A stretch of 56,960 bases of DNA from Archaeoglobaceae archaeon. GTDB lineage: Archaea; Halobacteriota; Archaeoglobi; Archaeoglobales; Archaeoglobaceae. Positions 16,746-26,214 of the stretch are shown here, in pieces. The notes beneath the pieces were generated by a model, which was not told the origin of the DNA, searched no databases, and saw only the letters and a program-made list of their open reading frames with translations. How positions within the stretch are numbered: the first letter of the stretch is position 1; each line of letters opens with the position of its first letter. Location of the stretch: NCBI GenBank assembly GCA_026988525.1, contig JALSLC010000014.1, positions 1 through 56,960 of the forward strand, read 5' to 3'. Made by a program: the position numbers and the translations under genes.

Positions 16746-18151
16746 TGAAGGTAAAAAGCCCCCTTGAAATATACAAGTTACTCCCCCAAACAAATTGCGG
16801 GGAGTGTGGTTTTGATACTTGCATGAGTTTTGCTGCACACATCTTAGATAGATCGGCAAAAATTGAGGATTGCAAACCTCTTGTGGAACAAGCGAAAAAA
16901 AGCAAAAAGGTAGCAGAAAAACTCAAAAAATTGAAAGAAATGACTGCCCCAGAAATAGATGAAGTGATAATTGGAAAAGACCTAAAAATAGGGGGTGAAG
17001 AAGTTTTACATAGACACGAACTAACTTTTTTCAACCCTACAGCACTTTTTTTTGATGTAAGCGATATAATGGACGAAAAAACAATAGATGAAAGGTGTAG
17101 CAGAGTAGTAGAATACAAGAAATTTTATGTCGGTAGATATCTAACCTTAGATGGAATAGCAGTTAGGAGTGTGTCAAACAATCCAGATAAGTTTGCAGAA
17201 GTTGTGAAAAAAGTTAGCGGTTATGGGAAACCCATAGTGCTAATAAGTTTGAATCCTGATTGTATTAAAAAAGCACTCGATTTTGTTACAAATCCTCTAA
17301 TATACGCAGCTAACGAAGAAAACTGGAAAGAAATGCTGAAAATTGCGAAGAAAAACAAGGTTCCAGTTGTTGTTAGGAGTAAGGACTTAGATATGCTGAA
17401 AAGCTTAGCAGCTACTTTTAAAAAGTATGAAGTTCCCGTAGTTTTAGACCCAGTAACTGAGCCAGCAGGGAGAGGGTTACAAAAAACTTTTGAAAGAGTA
17501 ATACAAATAAGAAGAACTGCAATACTTGGACAAGATAAAGACATAAATTGCCCGATAATGGTAACTCCCATATCTGCTTGGGCAATGAAAGCAGATGAAA
17601 TAGCTAAGATATACTGGGAAACTGTAATTGCATCTTTATTCATAGTTAAGTACGCAGATATAATGATACTCCATAGTTTAGAGCCTCACACAATTATGCC
17701 GATAGTAACTTTGAGAGCTAACATATACACAGATCCAAGAACACCTGTACAAGTTGAGCCAGGATTGAGGGCTATAAACAATCCAGACAGAAACTCGCCT
17801 GTACTGATAACAACTAATTTTGCTCTTACTTATTACACGGTTGAAAGTGACTTGCAGAGCAGTGGGGCTAGTGGTTGGTTGTTGGTTCTTGATACTGGAG
17901 GTCTTGGAGTTGAAGTTAGTGTAGCAGGAGGGCAATTTACACCTGAAAAAGTGAAACAACTTATGGAGGAAACTAAGGTAGCTGAAAAAGTTGATCACAG
18001 ATATTTAGTAATACCCGGATTAGCTGCAAGACTTCAAGGAGCTTTGGAAGATGAAATTGGCTGGAAAGTCTTAGTAGGTCCTACAGATTCTGGCAGACTT
18101 AAGGCTTGGCTGGAAGAAAACTGGCCACCGAAAAAGGAAATTAAAAATTAA
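16745..18151 (+). CDS. cdhE: ACDS complex gamma subunit CdhE (corrinoid iron-sulfur protein large subunit)
   Basis: CdhE binds the corrinoid and a 4Fe-4S cluster and receives the methyl group. The ATG at 16745 shares its A with the cdhD stop and follows GGTGG; a TTG at 16727 is possible. The 468-residue product has the N-terminal cluster motif TNCGECGFDTCMSFAAH with a further Cys (EDCKP) some 17 residues on. A TIM barrel (PVVLDPVTEPAGRG, ITTNFALTYYTVESD) and a C-terminal corrinoid-binding domain (YLVIPGLAARLQGALED, VGPTDSGRL) follow. It closes the cdh operon and overlaps the convergent cobA end by 11 bases. Confidence 0.97.
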   Translation: MKVKSPLEIYKLLPQTNCGECGFDTCMSFAAHILDRSAKIEDCKPLVEQAKKSKKVAEKLKKLKEMTAPEIDEVIIGKDLKIGGEEVLHRHELTFFNPTALFFDVSDIMDEKTIDERCSRVVEYKKFYVGRYLTLDGIAVRSVSNNPDKFAEVVKKVSGYGKPIVLISLNPDCIKKALDFVTNPLIYAANEENWKEMLKIAKKNKVPVVVRSKDLDMLKSLAATFKKYEVPVVLDPVTEPAGRGLQKTFERVIQIRRTAILGQDKDINCPIMVTPISAWAMKADEIAKIYWETVIASLFIVKYADIMILHSLEPHTIMPIVTLRANIYTDPRTPVQVEPGLRAINNPDRNSPVLITTNFALTYYTVESDLQSSGASGWLLVLDTGGLGVEVSVAGGQFTPEKVKQLMEETKVAEKVDHRYLVIPGLAARLQGALEDEIGWKVLVGPTDSGRLKAWLEENWPPKKEIKN

Positions 18152-18881
18152 ACATTTTATAAAATTCTGATACTTCTTTACCTATGGTTACAACATCTCC
18201 AATTACAACCACTGCTGGAGCGGTTATACACTCTCTTTCTACATCTTCTACAACTCTATTTAACTTTGAAAAAATAACTTTCTGCTTATTGCAACAGCCC
18301 CACTGAATGACTGCTGTGGGTGTATCTGGATTCTTTCCATTTTCAATTAACTTTTTTGTTATTTCTCTTAGATTACTCATACCCATCAAAATAACGATGG
18401 TGGCATTTAGATTTGCAAGAGCTTTCCAGTTTAATCTTTCTCTTGCTTCTCTACCTGTTATAAATACTACAGCCGGATCAAACTTTCTATGTGTTAGGGG
18501 TATCCCTGCACAAGCCGGAGCCGCAGTAGCAGAAGAAATTCCCGGAATAACTGAAAATTTAACTCCGTTTTTTGCAAGGTATTCGATTTCTTCTCCCCCT
18601 CTACCAAATATAAATGGATCCCCTGCTTTAAGTCTTAGAACTTTTTTACCTTCCTTAGCAAGTTTAACGAGCAATTCGTTAATCTCTTCTTGTTTCAGTC
18701 TATGTCTTCCAGCTCTTTTTCCAGCATTTATTTTTTCAGCTTTCGAGTTCTCTATTAGTTCGATTACTTTTTCTCCTAACAATTCATCGTGAACTATAAC
18801 ATCAACTTCGTTTATCAGTTTTTTCGCAACTTCAGTAATTAAATTTCCACATCCTGCTCCAGCTATGTAAACTATACCCAT
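18141..18881 (-). CDS. cobA: Uroporphyrinogen-III C-methyltransferase (SUMT)
   Basis: SUMT adds two methyl groups to uroporphyrinogen III to make precorrin-2, the branch point to cobalamin, siroheme and F430-like tetrapyrroles. The 246-residue protein has IAGAGCGNLIT at the start, GKRAGRHRLKQEEIN, LKAGDPFIFGRGGEE and IPGISSATAAPACAGIPLTH, which are specific to SUMT rather than later Cbi methyltransferases. It follows hemC by 17 bases in the hemL-hemC-cobA order. It has no fused hemD, and no uroporphyrinogen-III synthase gene is present here. Confidence 0.96.
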   Translation of the reverse strand: MGIVYIAGAGCGNLITEVAKKLINEVDVIVHDELLGEKVIELIENSKAEKINAGKRAGRHRLKQEEINELLVKLAKEGKKVLRLKAGDPFIFGRGGEEIEYLAKNGVKFSVIPGISSATAAPACAGIPLTHRKFDPAVVFITGREARERLNWKALANLNATIVILMGMSNLREITKKLIENGKNPDTPTAVIQWGCCNKQKVIFSKLNRVVEDVERECITAPAVVVIGDVVTIGKEVSEFYKMFNF

Positions 18882-18898
18882 ACTCGATCCCTTTTATT

Positions 18899-19786
18899 TT
18901 ACCTACAGCTCATTATTTTAGAACACCCCTCTCTATAGTTTTTTGCTATTTCTCTTGCTTCTCTTGAAGCATCATCAAAATCATCTGATTTTATTAAAGC
19001 TTCAAATCTAAGGTCTTTATTTTCTGAATCGCTTTTTGTAGAGTAAATGTGAGCTATTAACTTTACACTGTTTCCTACTTTTTTAGCATATATCCCGGCT
19101 GGTACAGCACAACCAATCTCAAGAGTTTCAAGAACAGCTCTCTCAACACAAGCCTCTAAAAAAGTGTCTTTGTCATTTAACTCTTCGACTAACCATTCTT
19201 CTCCTTTTCTCGTTTCTATAGCTATTATACCTTGGTTTGCAGATGGCACAAATTTCTCAGGATTAAGGGTTTTTCTTTTCACATCTATTCCAAGCCTTAT
19301 TAGTCCTGCTTCGGCTAAAACTATTGCATCGTACATACCTTCTTCAAGCTTTTTTAATCTTGTATCTATGTTTCCTCTTAGATTTTTTATTTCAACACCG
19401 GGCATGTACCTCTTTATTTGTGCTATTCTCCTTAGACTTGATGTGCCTACAACTTTAATGTCACTTTTATTGAAAACTATGCAGTCACATGGACTCTCTC
19501 TTTTTAAAACAGCAGGAATCACTCCTAAAATTTTGGAGGGTACATCCTTGTAACTGTGAACTGCCAAGTCAATTTTTCCCTCTGAAAGAGCTCTATCAAT
19601 TGTTTGGACAAAAGCACCAACTCCTTTGAACTCGTGTAATGGCTTATCTTTTAGTACATCTCCACTTGTCTTTATTATTTTAATTTCTACATCATATCCC
19701 TTTTTTTTTAGTAGCTGGACTACTTTCTCCGTCTGAGCGAGAGCAAGCTTACTACCTCTCGTACCAACTATAATTTTCTCAGACAT
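18899..19786 (-). CDS. hemC: Hydroxymethylbilane synthase (porphobilinogen deaminase)
   Basis: HemC links four porphobilinogens into hydroxymethylbilane. The 295-residue protein shows [25 protein letters not shown] (catalytic Asp region), [26 protein letters not shown] and [12 protein letters not shown], whose Cys holds the dipyrromethane cofactor. All expected residues are present. It overlaps the end of hemL by 19 bases and precedes cobA, so the three are one transcription unit. Confidence 0.97.
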   Translation of the reverse strand: MSEKIIVGTRGSKLALAQTEKVVQLLKKKGYDVEIKIIKTSGDVLKDKPLHEFKGVGAFVQTIDRALSEGKIDLAVHSYKDVPSKILGVIPAVLKRESPCDCIVFNKSDIKVVGTSSLRRIAQIKRYMPGVEIKNLRGNIDTRLKKLEEGMYDAIVLAEAGLIRLGIDVKRKTLNPEKFVPSANQGIIAIETRKGEEWLVEELNDKDTFLEACVERAVLETLEIGCAVPAGIYAKKVGNSVKLIAHIYSTKSDSENKDLRFEALIKSDDFDDASREAREIAKNYREGCSKIMSCR

Positions 19787-21027
19787 GCTTTCATGACCTC
19801 TACAGTTTTTTCTATATCCTCTTCACTGTGGGCAACACTGAGGAAGCAAGTTTCGTATTGGGATGGTGGTAGAAACACACCTTCCTTTAAAAGTAGGCTG
19901 AAGAAGTCTAAGAACTTCTTAGAATCAAGTTTAAGAGCATCTGAATAATTTTTTGGTTCTTTTCCAAAGTATATCCCAAACATTGAGGCTATGCAACTGG
20001 TAGAATATCCAAGTTTTTCAAGTTCTGGAATTATATTTTCTACGATCTCTTTTGTTCTTTTTTCGAGAATCTTGTACGGTTTGTTTTCAACTAAGTATTT
20101 TACAGTTGTAAATCCGGCTGATAATGTTAGGGGATTACCACTAAATGTACCAGCTTGATAAACAGGACCGAGAGGTGAAATCATTTCCATAATTTCTCTT
20201 TTTCCACCGTATATACCTATTGGTAAACCTCCTCCTGCTATTTTTCCAAGAGTCGTTAAATCCGGTTTTACGCCATAGTACTGTTGGGCACCCCCTTCAC
20301 TAAGTCTAAATCCGGTTATTACTTCATCAAATATAAGCAAAACATCGTTTTCTTTTGTTATTTTTCTAACTTCTCTTAGATAATTTTCTTCTGGAAGTAT
20401 CAAAGAACTGTTACCCATAACTGGCTCAAGTATCATTGCAGCGATTTCTTCTCTTTTTTTCTCTAATAACGATGAAAGACTTTCTACATCATTGTATGGC
20501 ACTTGATATGTATATTTCACGTACTCTTCTGGCACTCCTGCTGAATTTGGTACTCCATGGGTTGTAGCACCGCTACCTGCTTTAACCAAAACAGAATCGT
20601 GTGCACCGTGAAAGCTACCTTCAACTTTGACTATCCCTTTTTTCCCTGTATATCCTCTTGCTAACCTTATTGCAGCCATAGTGGCTTCGCTTCCAGTGTT
20701 TACGAATCTCAACATTTCTATGCTTGGATAAAGTTTTGTTATTAGTTCTGCAAAAATTACTTCTAATTCTATTGGTGTTCCATAGAGCCAACCCTTCTCT
20801 ATCTGTTCTAATATGGCTTCTTTAACTTTTGGATGTGCATGTCCCAAAATTAGTGGTCCATACGCCAAGCAGTAATCAATGTATTCTCTACCATCTACAT
20901 CAACTATTTTACTTCCAAATGCCTTCTCAGTGTAAAAAGGATACGGCTTAATGGCCCTTACGGGTGAGCTAACGCCAGCTGGCATTAAATTTATAGCCTT
21001 TTTATACAATTCCTCAGACTTTGTCAT
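19768..21027 (-). CDS. hemL: Glutamate-1-semialdehyde 2,1-aminomutase
   Basis: HemL turns glutamate-1-semialdehyde into 5-aminolevulinate with PLP. The 419-residue class III aminotransferase shows [57 protein letters not shown] and [14 protein letters not shown], where the Lys forms the Schiff base. It begins 18 bases after the rpo3 stop on the same strand, so it probably belongs to the transcript of the ribosomal protein genes. hemA and hemB are not in the window. Confidence 0.97.
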   Translation of the reverse strand: MTKSEELYKKAINLMPAGVSSPVRAIKPYPFYTEKAFGSKIVDVDGREYIDYCLAYGPLILGHAHPKVKEAILEQIEKGWLYGTPIELEVIFAELITKLYPSIEMLRFVNTGSEATMAAIRLARGYTGKKGIVKVEGSFHGAHDSVLVKAGSGATTHGVPNSAGVPEEYVKYTYQVPYNDVESLSSLLEKKREEIAAMILEPVMGNSSLILPEENYLREVRKITKENDVLLIFDEVITGFRLSEGGAQQYYGVKPDLTTLGKIAGGGLPIGIYGGKREIMEMISPLGPVYQAGTFSGNPLTLSAGFTTVKYLVENKPYKILEKRTKEIVENIIPELEKLGYSTSCIASMFGIYFGKEPKNYSDALKLDSKKFLDFFSLLLKEGVFLPPSQYETCFLSVAHSEEDIEKTVEVMKACLRKL

Positions 21028-21045
21028 GTGTGGATGATAGTATAA

Positions 21046-21831
21046 TCAGCTATTTATATGCTTCAGTATCTCGTTCATTTCAACGGCTTTATTTTTAAGG
21101 ATATTTATCGCTCTTTTTAGAACTTCTTTTGCGGGCATAGATATACTCTCAATTGTGAAAAGATAGTTATCTGTTTCTTCAACTTTTATTGCGTTATCTT
21201 CGCAAACTTTAACACATTCCATACACATAGAACACTTTAAAATGTCATTTACTACTATTTTTTCACCTTTGATTTCGAGTATTTTTCTTGGACAAGCCTC
21301 TACACAGGCTTTACATAAACTACAATCACTTATCTCTATTTTTGGTATTATTTTATAAGAGCATATTGATACTGGCTTCCACTTTGCATGCTCCTTTCCA
21401 GTACCAAGTCTTGCTACAGCTTCTATCATCAGCTGCTGTCCTTCGTAAAGTTCAACAACTGGAATGTTGTCATAAACTGGTTTTACTTCTGGATCGTCTG
21501 AAATAAAGTCACCAGAGTAAACAGTTTTTGGCCCTTCTACATTTAATCTAAGAGATACCTGACAATTAGGACAGCCTTCTCCACCACACTCACATTTATC
21601 CTGGAAGTTGTACTTATCAATATCTGCTTTTAGAGGTATCAGCCCTATTCTATGTGCGAGCATTTCATCATAAAGAAATGATGTATTCATATAAACATTT
21701 ATGTAGTCAACAGCCATTGTTGGAACGTGGCCTATAATCGCTCTTCTTATGGAGTTTACCAAGGCTACAGGTACATTTTTTATTATAAAAACGATTTTGT
21801 CCTCTCTGTCCTCAACGTATTCTACTTCCAT
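21046..21831 (-). CDS. rpo3: RNA polymerase subunit Rpo3 (D) with two 4Fe-4S clusters
   Basis: Rpo3 pairs with Rpo11 as the assembly platform of archaeal RNA polymerase. The 261-residue protein has the alpha-type dimerisation motif VPVALVNSIRRAII, a Cys4 site (C80, C82, C87, C90) and a ferredoxin domain with two complete CX2CX2CX3C motifs (C170-C180 and C200-C210). Some archaea keep both clusters, others one or none; here both look intact. It follows rps11 in the conserved S13-S4-S11-D order. The usual next genes (rpl18e, rpl13, rps9, rpo10) are replaced by hemL. Confidence 0.97.
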   Translation of the reverse strand: MEVEYVEDREDKIVFIIKNVPVALVNSIRRAIIGHVPTMAVDYINVYMNTSFLYDEMLAHRIGLIPLKADIDKYNFQDKCECGGEGCPNCQVSLRLNVEGPKTVYSGDFISDDPEVKPVYDNIPVVELYEGQQLMIEAVARLGTGKEHAKWKPVSICSYKIIPKIEISDCSLCKACVEACPRKILEIKGEKIVVNDILKCSMCMECVKVCEDNAIKVEETDNYLFTIESISMPAKEVLKRAINILKNKAVEMNEILKHINS

Positions 21832-21862
21832 GTAAACACCTTACAGTTAAGTGTATAAAAAA

Positions 21863-22267
21863 TTAAACTCTTCTACCTCTCTTACCACCCGGAGGTCTAG
21901 TACCATCGTGAGGTATGGGTGTTACATCCTCTATTCTGCCTATCTTCAAACCTGCTCTCGCCAAAGCTCTTATTGCCGCTTGAGCTCCGGGGCCGGGAGT
22001 GGTGTGTTTGTTTCCACCGGGGGCTCTAACTTTTATATGCACACCCTCTATACCTTTCTCTTTTGCTATCTCTGCAACTCTAAGTGCTGCCTGCATTGCG
22101 GTATATGGGTTACCTTCATCTCTATCAGCTTTGACTATCATACCACCGCTTATTCTTGCAATTGTTTCACTGCCTGTGATATCTGTAATCGTTATAATTG
22201 TGTTGTTATAACTGCTAAAAATATGTGCTATACCCCACCTACCCTTACCTTTTTTCTTTTCAGCCAT
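21863..22267 (-). CDS. rps11: Small-subunit ribosomal protein uS11
   Basis: This 134-residue protein is uS11 of the 30S platform. It shows [22 protein letters not shown], cited here only by its core HIFSSYNNT, and [19 protein letters not shown] with the C-terminal [10 protein letters not shown]. Length and basic tail are normal. It begins 14 bases after rps4 with an AGGAGGTATT ribosome site and is followed by rpo3. Confidence 0.98.
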   Translation of the reverse strand: MAEKKKGKGRWGIAHIFSSYNNTIITITDITGSETIARISGGMIVKADRDEGNPYTAMQAALRVAEIAKEKGIEGVHIKVRAPGGNKHTTPGPGAQAAIRALARAGLKIGRIEDVTPIPHDGTRPPGGKRGRRV

Positions 22268-22281
22268 TTTAATACCTCCTA

Positions 22282-22821
22282 TTATTCATTACTTTCTACT
22301 TTTTCAGCAATACTCTTTTTTGCAAATGGTGAATTAACGTAGTAATCAATTTTGCTCTCCATATCCCTCTCAACTATAAAGCTCGGAGAAGTGACTCTCC
22401 TACCATCTACTGCTATGTGACCGTGGGTTATTAACTGTCTTGCCTGTTTTATCGTATTAGCCAACCCCAATCTAAACACTCTTGTTTGCAATCTCCTTTC
22501 TAAGAAATCTTCTACAGTAAGATTTAGTATATCATCCAAAGTTGAGTTTTCTTCAAGAATTCCCATTTTTATCAGCTTTTTTATAACTGTTTGTGCTTTT
22601 GCCTTTGCATATTCACCTTCACTCCCCGGAAGGTCAACTTTAGCAAGCAGGTCTCTTGCTACTCTCCTGTACTTTCTCAGAATGTTTTGAAATCTCCATA
22701 ACTCTCTTTTGTTTCTTAATCCATACTTAATTACTATTTTTTCTTCTTTTTCAAGCCTATCTCTGTCCCACGGATGAGGGGGAGTTACATACTTTTTCCT
22801 ATGTCTTTTTGGATCGCCCAT
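22282..22821 (-). CDS. rps4: Small-subunit ribosomal protein uS4
   Basis: At 179 residues this is the archaeal uS4, an early 16S rRNA binder. It has the N-terminal [19 protein letters not shown] and the S4 RNA-binding domain [20 protein letters not shown] with [11 protein letters not shown]. The ribosome site GAGGTGATT precedes ATG at 22821, and the gene starts 12 bases after the rps13 stop. No zinc motif is present, as usual for the archaeal form. Confidence 0.98.
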   Translation of the reverse strand: MGDPKRHRKKYVTPPHPWDRDRLEKEEKIVIKYGLRNKRELWRFQNILRKYRRVARDLLAKVDLPGSEGEYAKAKAQTVIKKLIKMGILEENSTLDDILNLTVEDFLERRLQTRVFRLGLANTIKQARQLITHGHIAVDGRRVTSPSFIVERDMESKIDYYVNSPFAKKSIAEKVESNE

Positions 22822-22833
22822 TCAATCACCTCT

Positions 22834-23277
22834 TTACTTCTTTCTTCTAACAACTCCAACAGTTCTACCACTTCTACCAGTACTTCTTGTTCTTTGTCCT
22901 CTAACCTTTTTACCTTTTGCGTGTCTTGAACCTCTATAACATTTCATTCTTATCATCATTTCTATATCAACCATCTTTGCGAAGTCAACATCTTTGCTTA
23001 GCAAGTGTAAGTCTTTACCTGTGAATGGATCTTTTCTTCTATTCAAAGTCCAGGAGGGTAAAGATTCTATTTCTTCCTCCACAAACCTTCTTAACATTTC
23101 TATTTCTTCATCACTCAGTTCTCCAAGTCTCTTCCTTGAATCTAATCCAAGATTGTTTACTATACACTTAGCCATCCTAAGTCCTATTCCTTTTATGCCA
23201 GTAAGAGCAAACATGACGCTTTTTTTCCCATCTAAGTCTGTATCGGCAATCCTGACTATGTGCTTGAACTCACTCAT
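22834..23277 (-). CDS. rps13: Small-subunit ribosomal protein uS13
   Basis: This 147-residue protein is uS13 of the 30S head. It shows VRIADTDLDGKKSV, the helix-hairpin-helix LTGIKGIGLRMAKCIV and the basic C-terminus RGQRTRSTGRSGRTVG that reaches the P-site tRNA. It is the first gene of the rps13-rps4-rps11-rpo3 unit. A TATA-like GTTTTAAATAC on the minus strand at about 23300-23309 lies 22-32 bases before the ATG, so the leader is very short. Confidence 0.98.
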   Translation of the reverse strand: MSEFKHIVRIADTDLDGKKSVMFALTGIKGIGLRMAKCIVNNLGLDSRKRLGELSDEEIEMLRRFVEEEIESLPSWTLNRRKDPFTGKDLHLLSKDVDFAKMVDIEMMIRMKCYRGSRHAKGKKVRGQRTRSTGRSGRTVGVVRRKK

Positions 23278-23491
23278 GCCTTCAAGAATTTGTGGATTGT
23301 ATTTAAAACTTCTGTTGTTTAACTGTTAGTTTACTTGTCTTGTTTTTAACTTAAAAATATGGACTATTAAATCTAAATCGTGAAAAACTCAGTAAGAATT
23401 AGCAGGTAATTCGCTTTTTTGGATGTAATAAATAGTAGAATAATGCAGTAGTAAATAAAGCTTATAAAATATTTGAGAATATGATGAAAAA
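23278..23491. promoter_or_regulatory. Divergent promoter region between rps13 and the DUF4406-like gene
   Basis: The 214-base gap holds the rps13 TATA element (about 23299-23309, minus strand) and, for the plus-strand gene, CTTATAAAAT at 23461-23470. That box is about 25 bases before the ATG at 23492 and implies a leaderless transcript. The middle is AT-rich and no gene, RNA or repeat was recognised there. Confidence 0.55.
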
Positions 23492-23800
23492 ATGAAGGTT
23501 GTATTTGTTTGCTCCCCATTTCAGGGAAAGCAAGAAAATATAGAGAAAGCAAAGAAGTATTGCAGAATGCTTGTTGATAGGGGATATATTCCAATAGCTC
23601 CTCACGTTTACTTTTCTCAATTTATGGATGATAATAAAATTGAGGATAGGAGAAGAGCCTTAGAAATGAACAAAAAATTGTTAGAGTTCTGTGACGAGTT
23701 GTGGGTTTTTGGAGATAAAATTACGGAGGGTATGAGGGAAGAAATTGAATACTTCAAAAAAATAAAAGGTAAAGATAAAATCAAATTTGTAAAAATCTAA
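23492..23800 (+). CDS. DUF4406-like nucleoside 2-deoxyribosyltransferase-fold protein
   Basis: The 102-residue protein starts VVFVCSPFQGKQENIEKAK, continues with YIPIAPHVYFSQFM and ends with DELWVFGDKITEGMREEI. This pattern is that of the DUF4406/nucleoside deoxyribosyltransferase superfamily, including the Glu of the EGM segment that acts as nucleophile in characterised relatives. Many members are carried by phages, others are chromosomal. The substrate is unknown. It stands alone on the plus strand between two minus-strand operons, which is consistent with late insertion but not proof of it. Confidence 0.75.
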   Translation: MKVVFVCSPFQGKQENIEKAKKYCRMLVDRGYIPIAPHVYFSQFMDDNKIEDRRRALEMNKKLLEFCDELWVFGDKITEGMREEIEYFKKIKGKDKIKFVKI

Positions 23801-23857
23801 AATGTAAATTTACCATGAATTTACCATGTGGTAACTTAAAAAAATCGAAAAAGAATA
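23801..23857. repeat. Direct repeat and 14-base palindrome between convergent genes
   Basis: ATTTACCATG occurs twice (23808-23817 and 23819-23828). The second copy is part of TTACCATGTGGTAA at 23821-23834, whose arms TTACCA and TGGTAA are exact complements. The short gap is tail-to-tail, so a terminator or shared regulator site is possible. TTTACC is also the half-site of the repeat upstream of the ArsR operon at 3120-3137. Confidence 0.45.
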
Positions 23858-24697
23858 TTAATATGTGTAAATCCTGCCGTACGGTCTTTTACTGACAGGA
23901 ATTAGCTTTGTAATTTTTTCACCTAAGATTTCATCCACATCCAGTTTTTCGTCCAAACCTTTACCTTTGAAGTATATTAAAAAGTCTTTAACTAAACTTT
24001 CTAATTTTTTGTAGTCCTCTTCTTCCATTTCTACTATTCCAACTTCTTTACCCAATTGATACTTTTCAAGCTTACCTCTCACGTATATTCTTCCTCCATG
24101 CATACCAGTGCCTATATAGTTTGCAAGATGTTTACCTCTATTAAGCCCTAATAATACAACAATACCCCCGGCCATGTATTCTCCCAAGAAATCTTGGGAT
24201 GTTCCTCCAACAACTAAAACTGGCACTTTGTCTTTGTACTCTTTCATGTGTATTGCTGTTCTATACCCAACATCATCCCTAATAAACACTCTACCTCCCC
24301 TCATTGACATTGCTACAACATCTCCAGCTCTACCCTCTACAATTATTTCTCCCTCATTCATAGTGTTTCCAACTCCATCTTGTGCGTTACCGTGGACAAC
24401 AATTTTATGGCCGTTCATGAACATTCCGAGATCGTTTCCGGGGGTGCCAAAAATCTCTATTTCTACTTTTTTGTCTGGAAAGAACAATCTTGTACCAATA
24501 TATCTTTGTCCACAGACATTCTTTAAAATTATTTTTTCTGCCCCTTTTTCTACACACAACCTTATTAGATCGTTTAATTCTTTGTGATTTAACTCCCTTG
24601 CGTCAATCTTAGCCATGTTTCCTTCAAATTTAACAGCTTTTGCTATATTCTCAATTTTTCTCACGTTATCCATAAATGGATCTCTAAGCTTACTCAT
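23858..24697 (-). CDS. Glutamate synthase GXGXG (alpha subunit domain 3) protein
   Basis: This 279-residue protein corresponds to the beta-helical GXGXG domain at the C-terminus of large glutamate synthase subunits. It shows repeated GNAQDGVGNTMNEGEIIVEG, GRAGDVVAMSMRGG and GIVVLLGLNRGKHLANYIGTGMHGG turns. The ATG at 24697 shares bases with the stop of the FMN subunit (TGATG), so I prefer it over a longer start at 24739 inside that gene. The domain is structural and probably helps couple ammonia transfer. It is the third gene of a split glutamate synthase operon. Confidence 0.93.
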   Translation of the reverse strand: MSKLRDPFMDNVRKIENIAKAVKFEGNMAKIDARELNHKELNDLIRLCVEKGAEKIILKNVCGQRYIGTRLFFPDKKVEIEIFGTPGNDLGMFMNGHKIVVHGNAQDGVGNTMNEGEIIVEGRAGDVVAMSMRGGRVFIRDDVGYRTAIHMKEYKDKVPVLVVGGTSQDFLGEYMAGGIVVLLGLNRGKHLANYIGTGMHGGRIYVRGKLEKYQLGKEVGIVEMEEEDYKKLESLVKDFLIYFKGKGLDEKLDVDEILGEKITKLIPVSKRPYGRIYTY

Positions 24698-26208
24698 CAC
24701 TCTCCCGCCCCCTTGATACCCAGAACTTTTAATTCCCACTCTTCAAGTCCAATCCCTCTTAAATGGTCTCTATTACCTCTAAGGCTCTCTATAGCATTTA
24801 TACCCATACCACCAAGAACATCTTTTATTTCCAAGCTCCACGCTCTTAACAAATTGTAAGCTCTCTCAGCACCTACTTTTGGATTCAACCTCTTTGATAA
24901 ATTTGGATCTTGTGTACATATTCCCCAAGCACACTTACCAGTATGGCAGCGCTGACACATAGTACATCCTAAGGCAATTAAAGCAGCAGTTCCTATGTAA
25001 ACAGCGTCAGCACCAAGAGCTATGGCTTTTACTACATCTGCAGCACATCTTATACCTCCACCGACTATTATAGAACATTTGTTTCTGATGCCCTCTTCTC
25101 TTAATCTTTGATCTACTGATGCAAGTGCTAATTCAACTGGAATTCCTACGTGTTCTCTCATAATTTTTGGTGTTGCTCCAGTACCACCTCTAAACCCATC
25201 TATTGCAATTATGTCAGCTCCAGCTCTAACCATACCACTTGCTATTGCTGCGACATTGTGTACAGCAGCAATTTTAACACAAATAGGCTTTTCGTAGTTT
25301 GTCACCTCTTTTAAAGCGTATATCAGCATAGATAAATCCTCTATTGAGTATATGTCGTGATGTGGAGCTGGAGATATAGCATCAGTACCTTCTGGAATCA
25401 TTCTTGTTGAAGAAATTGTTGCAGTAACTTTCTCTCCCGGCAAATGCCCTCCTATACCCGGTTTTGCTCCTTGTCCAATCTTTATTTCTATGGCTGCAGA
25501 ATAGTTGAAGTACTCTGGATCTACACCAAAACGACCGCTTGCACATTGGACTATTGCACAGTCTTTGAACTCTTCTCTCATATCCTTTGGCATTCCTCCT
25601 TCTCCCGTATTAAATAGGGTACCAAACTTTTTAGCAGCTATTGCCAAACTCTTAAACGCGTTATAGCTTATAGCACCGTAACTCATACCAGCGAAAAGTA
25701 TTGGTGTCTCAATCATCAAGTTTGGATAAAGTTCAGTTTTTATTTCAACATCATCTTCACTAAATTCAATCTCAAGATAATCTGGTTTCCTACCCAAAAA
25801 AGTTCTTAATTCCATTGGTTCTCTGAGAGGATCTATAGATGGATTTGTTACTTGAGACGCATTCAAAAGTATGTGATCCCAGTAAACTTTTGCCCTTCTT
25901 GAGCTACCACAACTCGTTAAAATAATTCCTCCAGATTCAGCCTGCTTTTTAATATCTCTTATGTAGTCTTCATGCCAGTAATCATTGGGCCTATATGCTT
26001 TGTAAGGTACAATTCTGAGTGCGTTTCTTGGGCAGTAAACAACACACCTCTGACAACCCACACAAAGTTCACTCTTTGACATGACTTTTTCTCTCTCTTC
26101 ATCGTAATAATGAACATCAAATGGACACTGCTTTATACACACCTTACAATTATCGCATCTCTCTTCATCTCTTTCGACAATAAACTCTGGTAGTAGGTGT
26201 GACTTCAC
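24697..26208 (-). CDS. Glutamate synthase FMN-binding subunit with N-terminal ferredoxin domain
   Basis: The 503-residue protein begins with two ferredoxin motifs (CDNCKVCIKQCP and CVGCQRCVVYCP, about residues 17-65). The FMN/2-oxoglutarate barrel of glutamate synthase follows: EGGMPKDMREE, GQGAKPGIGGHLPGEKV, FRGGTGATPKIM and the 3Fe-4S cysteines in CTMCQRCHTGKCAWGICTQ. It makes glutamate from 2-oxoglutarate and ammonia delivered by the amidotransferase subunit. Electrons probably come from ferredoxin through the N-terminal clusters, since no NADPH-binding beta subunit is adjacent. It starts six bases after the amidotransferase gene. Confidence 0.95.
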   Translation of the reverse strand: MKSHLLPEFIVERDEERCDNCKVCIKQCPFDVHYYDEEREKVMSKSELCVGCQRCVVYCPRNALRIVPYKAYRPNDYWHEDYIRDIKKQAESGGIILTSCGSSRRAKVYWDHILLNASQVTNPSIDPLREPMELRTFLGRKPDYLEIEFSEDDVEIKTELYPNLMIETPILFAGMSYGAISYNAFKSLAIAAKKFGTLFNTGEGGMPKDMREEFKDCAIVQCASGRFGVDPEYFNYSAAIEIKIGQGAKPGIGGHLPGEKVTATISSTRMIPEGTDAISPAPHHDIYSIEDLSMLIYALKEVTNYEKPICVKIAAVHNVAAIASGMVRAGADIIAIDGFRGGTGATPKIMREHVGIPVELALASVDQRLREEGIRNKCSIIVGGGIRCAADVVKAIALGADAVYIGTAALIALGCTMCQRCHTGKCAWGICTQDPNLSKRLNPKVGAERAYNLLRAWSLEIKDVLGGMGINAIESLRGNRDHLRGIGLEEWELKVLGIKGAGE

Positions 26209-26214
26209 AATATC

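Noticed and set aside
23478-23491. Second C/D box sRNA starting at ATGATGA
   Set aside because: There is a C-like box but no CTGA at suitable spacing, and it overlaps the start of a gene.
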